Below are positions 8,364-16,804 of a stretch of DNA of 64,000 nt, piece by piece (positions within the stretch are counted from its first letter, which is position 1; each line of letters starts with the position of its first letter). The translations under genes were made by a program, and so were the position numbers. The stretch is taken from the NCBI GenBank assembly GCA_027315345.1, contig DAHUYE010000090.1, positions 176,241 through 240,240 on the forward strand, written 5' to 3'. The stretch is from Actinomycetota bacterium (GTDB lineage Bacteria; Actinomycetota; Acidimicrobiia; Acidimicrobiales; JAJPHE01). Below the pieces are notes generated by a model that saw nothing but the letters and a program-made list of their open reading frames with translations, made no database searches and was not told where the DNA came from.

Positions 8364-9136
8364 CAGGCCGAGGCCCCCGGTGCATCCACGGCGTTGCCCA
8401 GGTAGGCGGCGGTGACGGACGGGTTGTCGCGCACCTCAGCGGGGGAACCGGCGGCAATGACCCGGCCGAAGTCGAGAACTGTGATCCGATGGCACACCGA
8501 CATGACCAGGTCCATGTGGTGCTCGACCAGCATCACGGCCATGTCCTGGGCCAGGCCGGTGATGATTTCGCCCATCTCGGTCATCTCGGCCGATGACAGT
8601 CCGCTGGCCGGTTCGTCCAGCAGCAGCAGGCGGGGAGATCCGGCCAGAGCCCGAGCCAGACTGACCCGCTTCTGAATCCCGTAAGGGAGGCTGGTGGCCG
8701 GGCGGCCGGCCACATCGGTGATGCCCAGGCGCTCCATCGCCTCCAGGGCGCTGGCCCGGAGGTCGACCTCGGAACGGTCGGAGCGGGGCAAACCGAGCAG
8801 GGCGGAGACCAACCCGGCCCGGGCCTGATGGCGCAGGCCGACCATGACGTTCTCGAGCACGGTCAGGCCCGGCCAGAGCCCGACGCCCTGAAGGGTGCGG
8901 GCCACCCCCAAGCCGGCCAGCTGATGGGGCCGGATCCGGGCCAGGCGCCGGCCGTCCATCTCGATCGTCCCCGAATTGGGCCGGACGAATCCGCAGATGA
9001 CGTTGAACAAAGTCGTCTTACCGGCGCCGTTGGGACCGATGACCCCGAGCACCTCCCCGGCGTCCACGGAGAGGGACACCGAATCGAGGGCGGTCAGGCC
9101 TCCGAAGCGGACGGTGGCCTCGGTGACCTTCAGCAT
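8363..9136 (-). CDS. livG: Branched-chain amino-acid ABC transporter ATPase (LivG type)
   Basis: 257 residues from the ATG at 9136. The open frame continues 48 codons upstream, but that extension lacks family similarity. Walker A (GPNGAGKTTLFNVICG), signature region (LPYGIQKRVSLARAL), Walker B (LLLLDEPASGLSS) and the H-loop (LVEHHMDLVMSV) are present. The C-terminal VRDNPSVTAAYLG tail is typical of LivG. It is the first gene of the five-gene minus-strand transporter operon, which fixes the promoter between 9137 and 9251. Confidence 0.94.
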   Translation of the reverse strand: MLKVTEATVRFGGLTALDSVSLSVDAGEVLGVIGPNGAGKTTLFNVICGFVRPNSGTIEMDGRRLARIRPHQLAGLGVARTLQGVGLWPGLTVLENVMVGLRHQARAGLVSALLGLPRSDRSEVDLRASALEAMERLGITDVAGRPATSLPYGIQKRVSLARALAGSPRLLLLDEPASGLSSAEMTEMGEIITGLAQDMAVMLVEHHMDLVMSVCHRITVLDFGRVIAAGSPAEVRDNPSVTAAYLGNAVDAPGASA

Positions 9137-9251
9137 CGGATCAGCACTGACGCGGATACTGCCACAGAGGGACCCTCGATATCGAGGACCTCGATCCAAT
9201 TGCCTGACGCCGGTTCGGCGGGGCCTTAGGATCGGGCCTCGGGAGGAAAAC

Positions 9252-9350
9252 ATGCCTGGCAAAGTTCCGCAACAACCCAATCAGAAGAAGAAGGGCAAGT
9301 CGCTTCAGGAGAAGCGCGCCGCCAAGCGGGCCAAGAAGGCCACCAAGTAG
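9252..9350 (+). CDS. Very small lysine-rich basic protein
   Basis: A 32-residue ORF (MPGKVPQQPNQKKKGKSLQE, then KRAAKRAKKATK) with about one third Lys/Arg and no hydrophobic segment. A strong GGGAGG ribosome site sits 6 nt before the ATG. Its composition resembles a nucleic-acid-binding tail. It lies between the divergent livG promoter and an MFS gene. No family is recognised with certainty, and expression is inferred from the ribosome site and composition. Confidence 0.6.
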   Translation: MPGKVPQQPNQKKKGKSLQEKRAAKRAKKATK

Positions 9351-9379
9351 CTCCGAACGGCCCTCGGCGGCCCTGAGCC

Positions 9380-10600
9380 GTGCCCCGGCTCGGAGGAGAG
9401 CGCGACTTCCGCCTCCTGTGGGGTGGTCAGAGCGTCAGCGAAGTAGGCAGTCAGGTGACCAGCCTGGCCTTCCCGCTGGTGGCGGTGGAAGTGCTGCGCG
9501 CCTCTGCCTTCGAGGTCGGCATCCTCACGGCGTGCTCCACGGCGGCATTCCTGCTGGTCGGGCTGCCCGCCGGCGCCTGGGTCGACCGGTTGAGGCGGCG
9601 GCGGGTGATGATGGCCGCCGATGCCGGACGCATGATCGCGGTCGGGAGCATCCCGGTGGCTTACGCCCTGGGCGGGCTGACCCTGGTCCAGCTCTATGTG
9701 ACCGCCCTGGCGGCGGGGATCCTGACCGTCTTCTTCGATGTGGCCTACCAGTCGTATCTGCCCGGGTTGGTCGGTCCCGATCGACTGGTGGAGGGCAATG
9801 CCAAGCTGGCCGGCAGCGCCCAGGTGGCCCAGGTGGCGGGCCCGTCGGTGGCCGGGGGTCTGGTCCAGGCCCTCGGCGGGCCGGCGGCGGTGGCGGTGGA
9901 CGCGGCCAGCTTCTTCGTTTCGAGTCTGTCCCTGGCTCTCATCGCCGCCCCGGAGACCGCGCCCGACCCGCCGGCCCGGGCCGGCCTACGGGCCCAGGTC
10001 GGTGAGGGCCTGCGCTTCGTCCTCGGCCACCCCACCCTTCGGGCCATAGCCGGCTGCACCGGGACCTCCAACCTGTTCAGCTCGATGGTGGCAGCGGTGG
10101 AGGTGGTCTTCCTGGTCCGGGTGGTTCACGTCCGGGCCGGGATAATCGGACTGCTCTTCGCTGCCGGCGGCATCGGCGGAGTGATGGGAGCTTTGACCGC
10201 CTCCGCCCTGGCCCGGCGGTTCGGAGGAGTCAGAGCCACAATGGCCGGCATGGCTTTGACCGCCGGGGGCCTGGTCATTCCGTTGACCGGGCCCGGGGCC
10301 GGAGCCGTTCTCTTTGCCGTCGGCAGCTTCTTTCTGGGCCTGGGCGCGGTGATCTACAACATCAACCAGGTCAGCTTCCGACAGCGCCTGTGCCCTCCCG
10401 CCCTGTTGGGCCGGATGAACGCCACCATGCGGTTCCTGGTCTGGGGCGAGATGCCCATCGGCGCCGTCATCGGCGGTTCGCTGGCCGGGGGCATCGGACT
10501 GCGCAACACCCTGTGGGTGGGAGTGGCCGGCCAACTTCTGGCCGTCCTCTGGCTGCTGGCGTCGCCGATGCGCCGAATGAGGGATTTCCCCGAGGCATGA
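9380..10600 (+). CDS. MFS transporter
   Basis: 406 residues with about twelve transmembrane segments and the MFS cytoplasmic loop 2-3 motif (GLPAGAWVDRLRRRRVMM). It resembles the EntS/macrolide-efflux-like MFS_3 group (FRLLWGGQSVSEVGSQVTSL at the N-terminus). The GTG start is the first in frame. Its stop overlaps the start of the alpha-galactosidase gene (ATGA), so the two are co-translated. The link to a sugar hydrolase could mean import of a glycoside or efflux; the sequence does not decide. Confidence 0.88.
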   Translation: MPRLGGERDFRLLWGGQSVSEVGSQVTSLAFPLVAVEVLRASAFEVGILTACSTAAFLLVGLPAGAWVDRLRRRRVMMAADAGRMIAVGSIPVAYALGGLTLVQLYVTALAAGILTVFFDVAYQSYLPGLVGPDRLVEGNAKLAGSAQVAQVAGPSVAGGLVQALGGPAAVAVDAASFFVSSLSLALIAAPETAPDPPARAGLRAQVGEGLRFVLGHPTLRAIAGCTGTSNLFSSMVAAVEVVFLVRVVHVRAGIIGLLFAAGGIGGVMGALTASALARRFGGVRATMAGMALTAGGLVIPLTGPGAGAVLFAVGSFFLGLGAVIYNINQVSFRQRLCPPALLGRMNATMRFLVWGEMPIGAVIGGSLAGGIGLRNTLWVGVAGQLLAVLWLLASPMRRMRDFPEA

Positions 10601-12357
10601 GGCTCGAAGCCACCGATCTCCGGGTCGAAGCCTCCGAGGGCTCGCACCAGACCGGGCTGAGCACCGGTGAGCATGCCTTGGGATCGCTGGCGGTAATGGT
10701 CGAGTCCAGGGTCGGACCCGACGGCGTGCGCTTCGAGTGGCGGATCGCCAACCGGTCCAACCATCCCGTCGGCGTGCGCTCGGTCGCCATCGTCTTCACG
10801 CTCTCGGCGGCGGAGCCGATCCGGATGTGGAGGCACGGCTACCAGTCCTGGTCCCCCAGCGGGCTGGCCCGTCTCGGTGTCGATCGCGATCCCTCCGCCC
10901 CCGGCGGCATAGAGGTGTTGAGGGCGGCCCATCACGCCGACCAGCGGAAGGTCAGCGATCCGCTCGCACTGCGTTCCGAGTGGGTCACGGCCCTGACTGA
11001 CGGCCCGGCCCAGGTCACGGTGGTCGGCTTCGAAGGTTCGGGACGCCATGACGGAACCTTCCGACTCGTTCCGGACGGGCCCCGCCTGGAAGCCGAAGCG
11101 TTCCTGGGCGACGTCATCCTCCAACCCGGATCGGTCATCGAGTTGCACCCCCTGAGGGTGCGGAGCGGAACGAGCCGCGACGAGGCGGTGACCCTCCTCG
11201 AGGACTGGGCCGACGCCAACGGCCACACGGCCGGCGCCCGCACGGCCGCGCCATACCAGGTTGGTTGGTGCTCCTGGTATCAGTACTTCCATGCCGTGAC
11301 CGAGGCCGATATCCGGGCCAATCTGGCCCGCGCCGCTGACTGGCCCTTTGACCTGTTCCAGGTCGATGACGGCTACCAACGCGCCATCGGGGATTGGCTC
11401 GAGACCTCTCCCGCCTTTCCATCCGGCCTGGAGACCCTGGCCGGATGGGTGACCGGTGCGGGCCACCGGGCCGGGATCTGGCTGGCGCCATTCCTGGTCG
11501 CCCCGGACTCGGTGGTGGCGACCCGGCACCCGGACTGGCTGGCCGGGCGGCGCCGTTCGGACGGGACCCTCTCCCCTCTGATCGTATGGCAGAACCCCTC
11601 CTGGGGCGGGGGCCGGGAGGGGCTCATGTACTGCCTCGACACGACCAGGCCGGAGGTAACCGCTCATCTGGAGGCGGTGGCCCGGGCCCTGGTGCAGATG
11701 GGTTACAGCTACCTGAAGCTGGATTTCACCTTCGCCCCCTCCGCCGACGGCGTGTGGGCCGACCCCTCCCTGACCCCGGCCCAGCGGGTCCGGCGGGGCT
11801 ACGCCGCCGTCCGGGCCGGGGCCGGTCCGGACGCATTCATCCTGGCCTGCGGGGCGCCGCTGTCACACGTGGTGGGTCTGGTGGACGGCGCCCGGATCGG
11901 TCAGGACGTCGCCCCCCTTTGGTCCCTCGCCCCCGGGGATGAGGCCGTGCCCGGATACCTGGACACCCAGCCCTCCACCCAGATGGCGTGGGCCAGCACC
12001 GCCGCCCGGGCCGTCATGCACCGACGCCTGTGGCTCAACGACCCCGACTGCGTGATGCTGCGGACCAGGCATACCCGTCTGCGCCCGGAAGCCGCCACCA
12101 CCTGGGCCCGGACCGTGGGGCTGTCCGGGGGGATGGCCCTGGTCTCGGACGACCTCAGCCTGCTGGGCCATCCGGCCCGGGACCTTCTGGACGAGTGCCT
12201 GGCCCTGGGCCGGGACAGTGATGCCGCCGCCAGAGCCGGCCGGACGCCGCGGGTCGGGAACCTCCTGGATGCGGCCATGCCGACCGACATGGAGGCGGCC
12301 GGCCAGCGCCTCGAAGTCGACGTATCCGACGGATCCTCCCGACTGAGTCGGACCTGA
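10597..12357 (+). CDS. GH36-type alpha-galactosidase
   Basis: 586 residues with a melibiase/GH36 architecture: an N-terminal beta domain with WRHGYQSWSPSG, then a TIM-barrel with WCSWYQYFHAVTEADI and FDLFQVDDGYQ. The expected nucleophile is Asp376 (YLKLDFTF) and the acid/base is Asp437 (ARIGQDVAP). The ATG at 10597 overlaps the MFS stop, and the longer upstream frame is antisense-like noise. No signal peptide is seen, so it should cleave alpha-galactosides in the cytoplasm after uptake. Confidence 0.9.
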   Translation: MRLEATDLRVEASEGSHQTGLSTGEHALGSLAVMVESRVGPDGVRFEWRIANRSNHPVGVRSVAIVFTLSAAEPIRMWRHGYQSWSPSGLARLGVDRDPSAPGGIEVLRAAHHADQRKVSDPLALRSEWVTALTDGPAQVTVVGFEGSGRHDGTFRLVPDGPRLEAEAFLGDVILQPGSVIELHPLRVRSGTSRDEAVTLLEDWADANGHTAGARTAAPYQVGWCSWYQYFHAVTEADIRANLARAADWPFDLFQVDDGYQRAIGDWLETSPAFPSGLETLAGWVTGAGHRAGIWLAPFLVAPDSVVATRHPDWLAGRRRSDGTLSPLIVWQNPSWGGGREGLMYCLDTTRPEVTAHLEAVARALVQMGYSYLKLDFTFAPSADGVWADPSLTPAQRVRRGYAAVRAGAGPDAFILACGAPLSHVVGLVDGARIGQDVAPLWSLAPGDEAVPGYLDTQPSTQMAWASTAARAVMHRRLWLNDPDCVMLRTRHTRLRPEAATTWARTVGLSGGMALVSDDLSLLGHPARDLLDECLALGRDSDAAARAGRTPRVGNLLDAAMPTDMEAAGQRLEVDVSDGSSRLSRT

Positions 12358-12369
12358 ACGGGTTGGCGT

Positions 12370-13047
12370 CTACGTGAGTTCGGCCGGGCCGGCGGGGGCG
12401 GGCACGGTGGCGGGGGCGGGCTGGGCTGCGGCCAGAGCCCGGCGCCGGCGGCTCGACCCGACGAACTGCAGGGTGATGACCGCCACCACCACCAGGGTGG
12501 CGGGCAGGGTGTAGGCGTTGAGGAAGTTGAGCACCGAGTCGATCTGACGGGCGAAGGTCTCGCTCAGCTGACGCAGTACCAGCACCATGGCCATGTCCCG
12601 GACGGCGGCCAGGATCAGGAACGGGGCCCAGCCCATACCCAGGTCCCCGGCCAGGATGCAGACGATGTCGCGGGGCGCAATCAGTACGGCCGGATAGGAC
12701 CAGCGCCGGACGACCCGCTCGAACCGGCCCAGCAGGCTCCCATAGCCCCGAGCCGTCATCCATTCCTTGGCGTCGGGTCCGAGCCGGCGTCCGATGGAGA
12801 AGTAGATGCTCTGGCCGAGGAGACGCCGGGCCAGGGCCACGGGGAACAGGGTGATCAGGCTCACCCGGGCGGCCAGCAGAACGGCCTTATCGGTCCCGTC
12901 CAACCCCACCAGCAGGAGAGGGTGGTGGGTGGCCAGCCAGGGGGCCATGGCCACGGCCGAACGGTCCAGCGCCAGCATGGCCACCAGCACTACGACCAGA
13001 GCCCGGCGCGACCAGGCCGGGCGGGATGGGTGCGGTTGTGTCGACAT
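12370..13047 (-). CDS. Integral membrane protein (possible DedA/VTT-like)
   Basis: 225 residues with several hydrophobic helices. The layout recalls SNARE-associated/VTT proteins: a helix, an amphipathic loop with ARRLLGQSIYFSIGRRLG, then LIAPRDIVCILAGDLGMGWA and a C-terminal helix before an Ala/Pro-rich tail. The ATG at 13047 has a GGGAGGG ribosome site 7 nt upstream and is chosen over a longer frame. It is convergent with the alpha-galactosidase. Function is unknown. Confidence 0.75.
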   Translation of the reverse strand: MSTQPHPSRPAWSRRALVVVLVAMLALDRSAVAMAPWLATHHPLLLVGLDGTDKAVLLAARVSLITLFPVALARRLLGQSIYFSIGRRLGPDAKEWMTARGYGSLLGRFERVVRRWSYPAVLIAPRDIVCILAGDLGMGWAPFLILAAVRDMAMVLVLRQLSETFARQIDSVLNFLNAYTLPATLVVVAVITLQFVGSSRRRRALAAAQPAPATVPAPAGPAELT

Positions 13048-13146
13048 CGGTTTGCCCTCCCCGGCCCCGGCGGCCCCAACGATAGCCCCCAGCCAGGAGC
13101 TCATCCGGCCCCGCTCCTGGCGCCTGCCCTTCCGGCGGGCGTGGCG

Positions 13147-13168
13147 AGGCCCTCAGGCCTGAGGGCCT
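13147..13168. terminator. Perfect palindrome, probable terminator
   Basis: A 22-nt perfect palindrome (half-site AGGCCCTCAGG) directly abuts the stop codon of the minus-strand Thr/Ser dehydratase gene. It can fold into a stable hairpin but lacks a clear U-tract. A terminator is the simplest reading. Confidence 0.5.
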
Positions 13169-14152
13169 TCAGACCTCACCGGGACGGGGCGTGCGGCCGG
13201 CCAATACCTCGGCCAACAGAGCAGAGTCGGTGTTGCCACCGGAGTGGATGATCGCCACCCGCCGGCCGGCCGCCGCCTCCCGCTCCCGGAGCAATCCGGC
13301 CAGGGCCAGGGCGCCGGCGGGCTCGGCCACGTTGTGGGTGGTCGTGTACATGACCCGCATGGCCTCGGCTATCTCGTCCTCGCTCACGGCCACCATGCGA
13401 GCGGCGCCGGCGGTGATGATGGCGATGGCGTCCGGATCCGGTACCCGGCAGGCGACTCCGTCGGCAAAGGTGTCAGCCGTCTCGGTCGTCACCACGTGGC
13501 CGGCGGCCACAGACAGGGCGGTGGCCGGGGCCCGCTCGGACACCACGCCGACCACCTCGGTGGACAGGCCCAGCAGGTCCCGGACGCCGATTACCGCGCA
13601 CAACCCCGAGCCCATGCCGGCGGGCACGTACACCGTGTCGAGTCCGTCCACGGCGGCGAAGAGTTCATCGGCGTAGGTGGCCACTCCCAACACCAGGTCG
13701 GGGTGATAGGACGGCACGACCTCGAGGCCGCGCTCGGCGCCCAGGGCGCCGGCCATCTCCCGGGCGGCCTGATAATCGGCTCCGGAGACGACCAGTTCCG
13801 CTCCGAAGGCCCGCATGGAGTCGTTCTTGTCCTGGCTGTTGCCTTCCGGAACCACGATGGTCACCTGGAGGCCGGCCCGATGGCCGGCGAAGGCCAGACT
13901 CTGCCCGTGGTTGCCCCGGGTGGCCGAAACCAGGCCCTTGACCTGAGGGCGGCCCTGCGTCAGGCGTTCGGCATAGACCAGACCGCCACGGACCTTGAAG
14001 GAACCGACCGGAGTGTGGTTCTCATGCTTGACCCACACCTCGGCACCGACCCGCTGGGCCAGCAACGGCCAGGCGTACTGGGGGGTCGGCGGCATCGACC
14101 TGTACACCACCGCCGCGGCCCAGTCCAGGTCCCGACGTTGGAATTGCACCAT
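13169..14152 (-). CDS. PLP-dependent threonine/serine dehydratase family enzyme
   Basis: 327 residues of fold-type II PLP enzyme. The Schiff-base lysine lies in GSFKVRGGLVYAERL, the phosphate-binding glycine loop in VPAGMGSGLCAVIG, and the C-terminal motif in IHSGGNTD. The ATG at 14152 is chosen because MVQFQRRDLDWAAAVVYRSM aligns with the usual N-terminus; an upstream TTG at 14188 is possible. It probably deaminates threonine, serine or a 3-hydroxy-amino acid. No ACT domain is present, so it resembles the catabolic rather than the isoleucine-biosynthetic type. Confidence 0.9.
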   Translation of the reverse strand: MVQFQRRDLDWAAAVVYRSMPPTPQYAWPLLAQRVGAEVWVKHENHTPVGSFKVRGGLVYAERLTQGRPQVKGLVSATRGNHGQSLAFAGHRAGLQVTIVVPEGNSQDKNDSMRAFGAELVVSGADYQAAREMAGALGAERGLEVVPSYHPDLVLGVATYADELFAAVDGLDTVYVPAGMGSGLCAVIGVRDLLGLSTEVVGVVSERAPATALSVAAGHVVTTETADTFADGVACRVPDPDAIAIITAGAARMVAVSEDEIAEAMRVMYTTTHNVAEPAGALALAGLLREREAAAGRRVAIIHSGGNTDSALLAEVLAGRTPRPGEV

Positions 14153-14269
14153 CCGATGATGCCAGTCCGCCACCCCGTCACCGGACAACTTCGCCGAAGC
14201 CGGCGGCTTTGGGCCAGGTACGACCTGGAATAGTTCGATACCCTAAATAGACTTCCAGAGAGGGCGACG

Positions 14270-15136
14270 GTGGACGACATCAGTCCTACGAGGGCTTCTT
14301 CCAGCGGCACCTGGGTTGGCATGGTTCCATCCACGGCGTTCGCCCGGTCCGTCCTCAACTACGCCGGCGCCGGTGAGGGGCGGGGCGAGGTGGACGTCGT
14401 GATCACCGACGGCAGGCGCAGCCGCCTGCCCGGGTGGGAGGAATGCGGCTTCGAGTTGGTCACCCACTCCTCGGCCGTGGCCGATTGGCACGATGACCAG
14501 GAGATTGCCGAAGTTCACTACGCCGAGCTGGAGTCCCTGGCCCGGAGCCTGACCGGTTGTGACTTCGCTCTGGCCTCGGATCACGTGACCCGGGCGGCCT
14601 CGGCCCGGTCCGGGCGCGACCAGTCACCGGTGATGCTCGTCCACTCCGACTTTGCCGCCAACTACGCGGCCGTGGCCCGGACCGCCTACCACGGCGCCCG
14701 CGGGCGGGGGGCGGCGGCGCTGGCTCGCAGCGGCCGCACCGCCGAGGACGTGGCCGGGGCCGGGCGGATCCTGGTGATGCAGTTCTGGCGCAACCTGGGG
14801 GCGGCCCGCATGGACTATCCGCTCGCCTTCTGCGACTGCCGGACGGTGACGCCGGAGGAGACCCGGCCGTTCCGCTACACCGGCTATGTGGCTGGGGGGC
14901 GTAGTTTCGACGCCCTGGCAGTGATGGCACCGACGCCTCCCTCCGCCCACGCCTGGTACACCTTCCCGGACATGACCCAGGGCGAGGTGGTCGCCTTCCG
15001 GACCTATGACACCGAGTTGGTCGATGCCGGTCGGACCTGGTTCACGCCCCACTCGGCCTTCCGTGACCCGGGCATAGAAGTCGGCCGCCCGTCCCGCTTC
15101 AGCATCGAAGCCCGGGTGATGTGCCTCTTCATCTGA
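14270..15136 (+). CDS. CmcJ/NvfI-family oxidoreductase
   Basis: 288 residues that follow the CmcJ-like pattern: CDFALASDHVTRAASARSG, VMLVHSDFAANYAAV, the ILVMQFWRNLGAARMDYPLA block and the C-terminal WYTFPDMTQGEVVAFRTYD plus WFTPHSAFRDP. These contain conserved His/Asp residues that may bind iron, as in 2-oxoglutarate-type oxygenases. The GTG start has an AGAGGG site 6 nt upstream. In other organisms relatives act in secondary metabolism, including cephamycin. No biosynthetic cluster surrounds this copy, so the substrate is unknown. Confidence 0.75.
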   Translation: MDDISPTRASSSGTWVGMVPSTAFARSVLNYAGAGEGRGEVDVVITDGRRSRLPGWEECGFELVTHSSAVADWHDDQEIAEVHYAELESLARSLTGCDFALASDHVTRAASARSGRDQSPVMLVHSDFAANYAAVARTAYHGARGRGAAALARSGRTAEDVAGAGRILVMQFWRNLGAARMDYPLAFCDCRTVTPEETRPFRYTGYVAGGRSFDALAVMAPTPPSAHAWYTFPDMTQGEVVAFRTYDTELVDAGRTWFTPHSAFRDPGIEVGRPSRFSIEARVMCLFI

Positions 15137-15167
15137 GGCGGGCGGGGCCGGCGAGTAATTGCTCCAC

Positions 15168-15686
15168 TCACGGGCTGATGACGACGGCCTGGATCGGGTC
15201 GGCATAACCCTTGACTCGTTCCTTGACCGACCCCCGCACCGGCAGCCAGTCCAGGCCGGCCACCGTCTCGGCCGTGCAGAGGAACTGCCCCGGCCCGGCG
15301 GCATCGCACAACCGCGAGGCGACATTCACCACCCGGCCCACGTAGTCATCCCCCTCCATCAAGATGACCGGGCCCCCCGCCACCCCGCCATGGAGGGGCA
15401 GGCGGCCCGCCTCCCGCCCGGTGAAGACGGCCAGCACGGCCCGGATGAGCGGCTCGACCTCGACCCCGACCAGCATGACGCCGTCACCCAGCCACTTGTC
15501 GACCCGGACTCCCCAGTTGGTGGCTTCGGCCCGTACGGATGAGCGCAGACCCCGGAGCTCGGCTACGGCGGCGTCGTCCCCAAGACGATCGTCCAGCTGG
15601 GTGAACTCACACAGGTCGATGAAGGCGAAGCAGCGGAACACCCGCAACAGCCGCCGGGCCGGCAGGTGCGGATCCGGATCGGCCAT
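15168..15686 (-). CDS. Class III adenylate/guanylate cyclase-domain protein
   Basis: 172 residues, essentially one cyclase homology domain. The metal-binding aspartates are seen in CFAFIDLCEFT and VDKWLGDGVM, and the transition-state region in GRVVNVASRL. There is no transmembrane or sensory domain. A usual substrate-specifying Lys/Asp pair is not obvious, so it may be a cAMP-producing enzyme or a degenerate cyclase fold. It is convergent with the CmcJ-like gene. Confidence 0.85.
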   Translation of the reverse strand: MADPDPHLPARRLLRVFRCFAFIDLCEFTQLDDRLGDDAAVAELRGLRSSVRAEATNWGVRVDKWLGDGVMLVGVEVEPLIRAVLAVFTGREAGRLPLHGGVAGGPVILMEGDDYVGRVVNVASRLCDAAGPGQFLCTAETVAGLDWLPVRGSVKERVKGYADPIQAVVISP

Positions 15687-15743
15687 GCCGTCAATGTACG
15701 GTAGGTACAGGCCCGCCCCAATCCGGCGGGCAGACTGGGGCCT

Positions 15744-16274
15744 GTGGACGGACCCGGCTCTTTGACCTGGACCCCGGTCCGAGCCGAACTGGTGGCCGGC
15801 CCGGTGTCGGCCGCCCTGGCGTCCTGGACGGAAGCGGCCGGGGTGGTGGCGGCCGAGATCGACCCCGACCTGGCCGACACGGCCGCCTTCTGCGCTCGCT
15901 ACGGCGTCGACCCGGCTGACTCGGCCAACTGCGTGGTCATCGCCGGGCGCCGAGGGGAAGCGACCACCTACGCCGCCTGCGTTCTTTTGGCCACCACCCG
16001 GGCCGACGTCAACGGCCTGGTGCGCCGGACCCTGTCGGCTCGCAAGGCATCCTTCGCCCCCATGGACGAGGCGGTCGGCCTGACCGGGATGGAATACGGC
16101 GGGATCACTCCCATCGGCCTGCCGCCGGCCTGGTCCATCCTCATAGACGCCGCCGTGCTGGAGCGGGACAGGGTGGTCATCGGCAGCGGTCTGCGCCGTT
16201 CGAAACTGGCGCTACCGGCAGCCGCTCTGCCTCGGCTGGAGTTGGCCACCGTGGTCGAAGGCCTGGCCGGCTGA
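15744..16274 (+). CDS. YbaK/EbsC-type aminoacyl-tRNA deacylase domain protein
   Basis: 176 residues matching the YbaK/prolyl-tRNA-editing fold: TAAFCARYGVDPADSANCVV, the catalytic-type lysine region TLSARKASFAPMDEAVGLTG, MEYGGITPIGLP and VIGSGLRRSKLALP. Relatives hydrolyse mischarged Cys- or Ala-tRNAPro in the cytoplasm. The standard length and intact motifs suggest an active enzyme. It stands alone between convergent neighbours. Confidence 0.88.
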   Translation: MDGPGSLTWTPVRAELVAGPVSAALASWTEAAGVVAAEIDPDLADTAAFCARYGVDPADSANCVVIAGRRGEATTYAACVLLATTRADVNGLVRRTLSARKASFAPMDEAVGLTGMEYGGITPIGLPPAWSILIDAAVLERDRVVIGSGLRRSKLALPAAALPRLELATVVEGLAG

Positions 16275-16288
16275 GGTCCCGACACCAC

Positions 16289-16657
16289 CTACGACTTGCG
16301 GGTCACCATCCGGCAGGGCACCTCATACTTTTCGCCCAAGTGATAGGTGGCACAGACTCGGTGGTAACCGTCGGCGACCCATAGCGGCTCACCCGCCACC
16401 AGAAGAATGGGGGAAAGCTTCTGGCCGGCCTTGACCTTCTTAAGATCGGCCGCCACCTCGGGGTCATCGGGTCCCAGCAGAGGGAGATCCGACGCTCGGA
16501 GGATGTCTTTGGCGGCGTACGGACGGTCCTTCTTCTCCTTCCGGAGGGCCTGGGCCAACTTGGCCGCCTTTGCCCCACCCACCAGGAGGGAGAGGTAGGA
16601 CCGGGCGGCGGCGTAATCGTGCGCCTGCGGCTCGGACATCCAGTGTTCAGCGGTCAT
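16289..16657 (-). CDS. Hypothetical protein with a ParB-like DGxHR motif
   Basis: 122 residues. The C-terminal half, LSPILLVAGEPLWVADGYHR followed by VCATYHLGEKYEVPCRMV, resembles the ParB/sulfiredoxin-like fold with its DGxHR nucleotide or DNA contact. The N-terminal half is helical and Lys-rich (KAAKLAQALRKEKKDRPYA). No helix-turn-helix partner domain is present, so partitioning is not implied. Role unknown. Confidence 0.7.
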   Translation of the reverse strand: MTAEHWMSEPQAHDYAAARSYLSLLVGGAKAAKLAQALRKEKKDRPYAAKDILRASDLPLLGPDDPEVAADLKKVKAGQKLSPILLVAGEPLWVADGYHRVCATYHLGEKYEVPCRMVTRKS

Positions 16658-16804
16658 CAGAGCCTCCAGCGCTTCGGCCGAGATCCCGGCTGTCGGCGCC
16701 GACGGAGGTTAGCGGGGACGCCCCGCCGTCGCTAAGAGCTCCGATCGGACCGCCGACCTATCGTGTCCGGGAGCGCGTCCGGCGCCTGAGGAGGACAACC
16801 CAAA

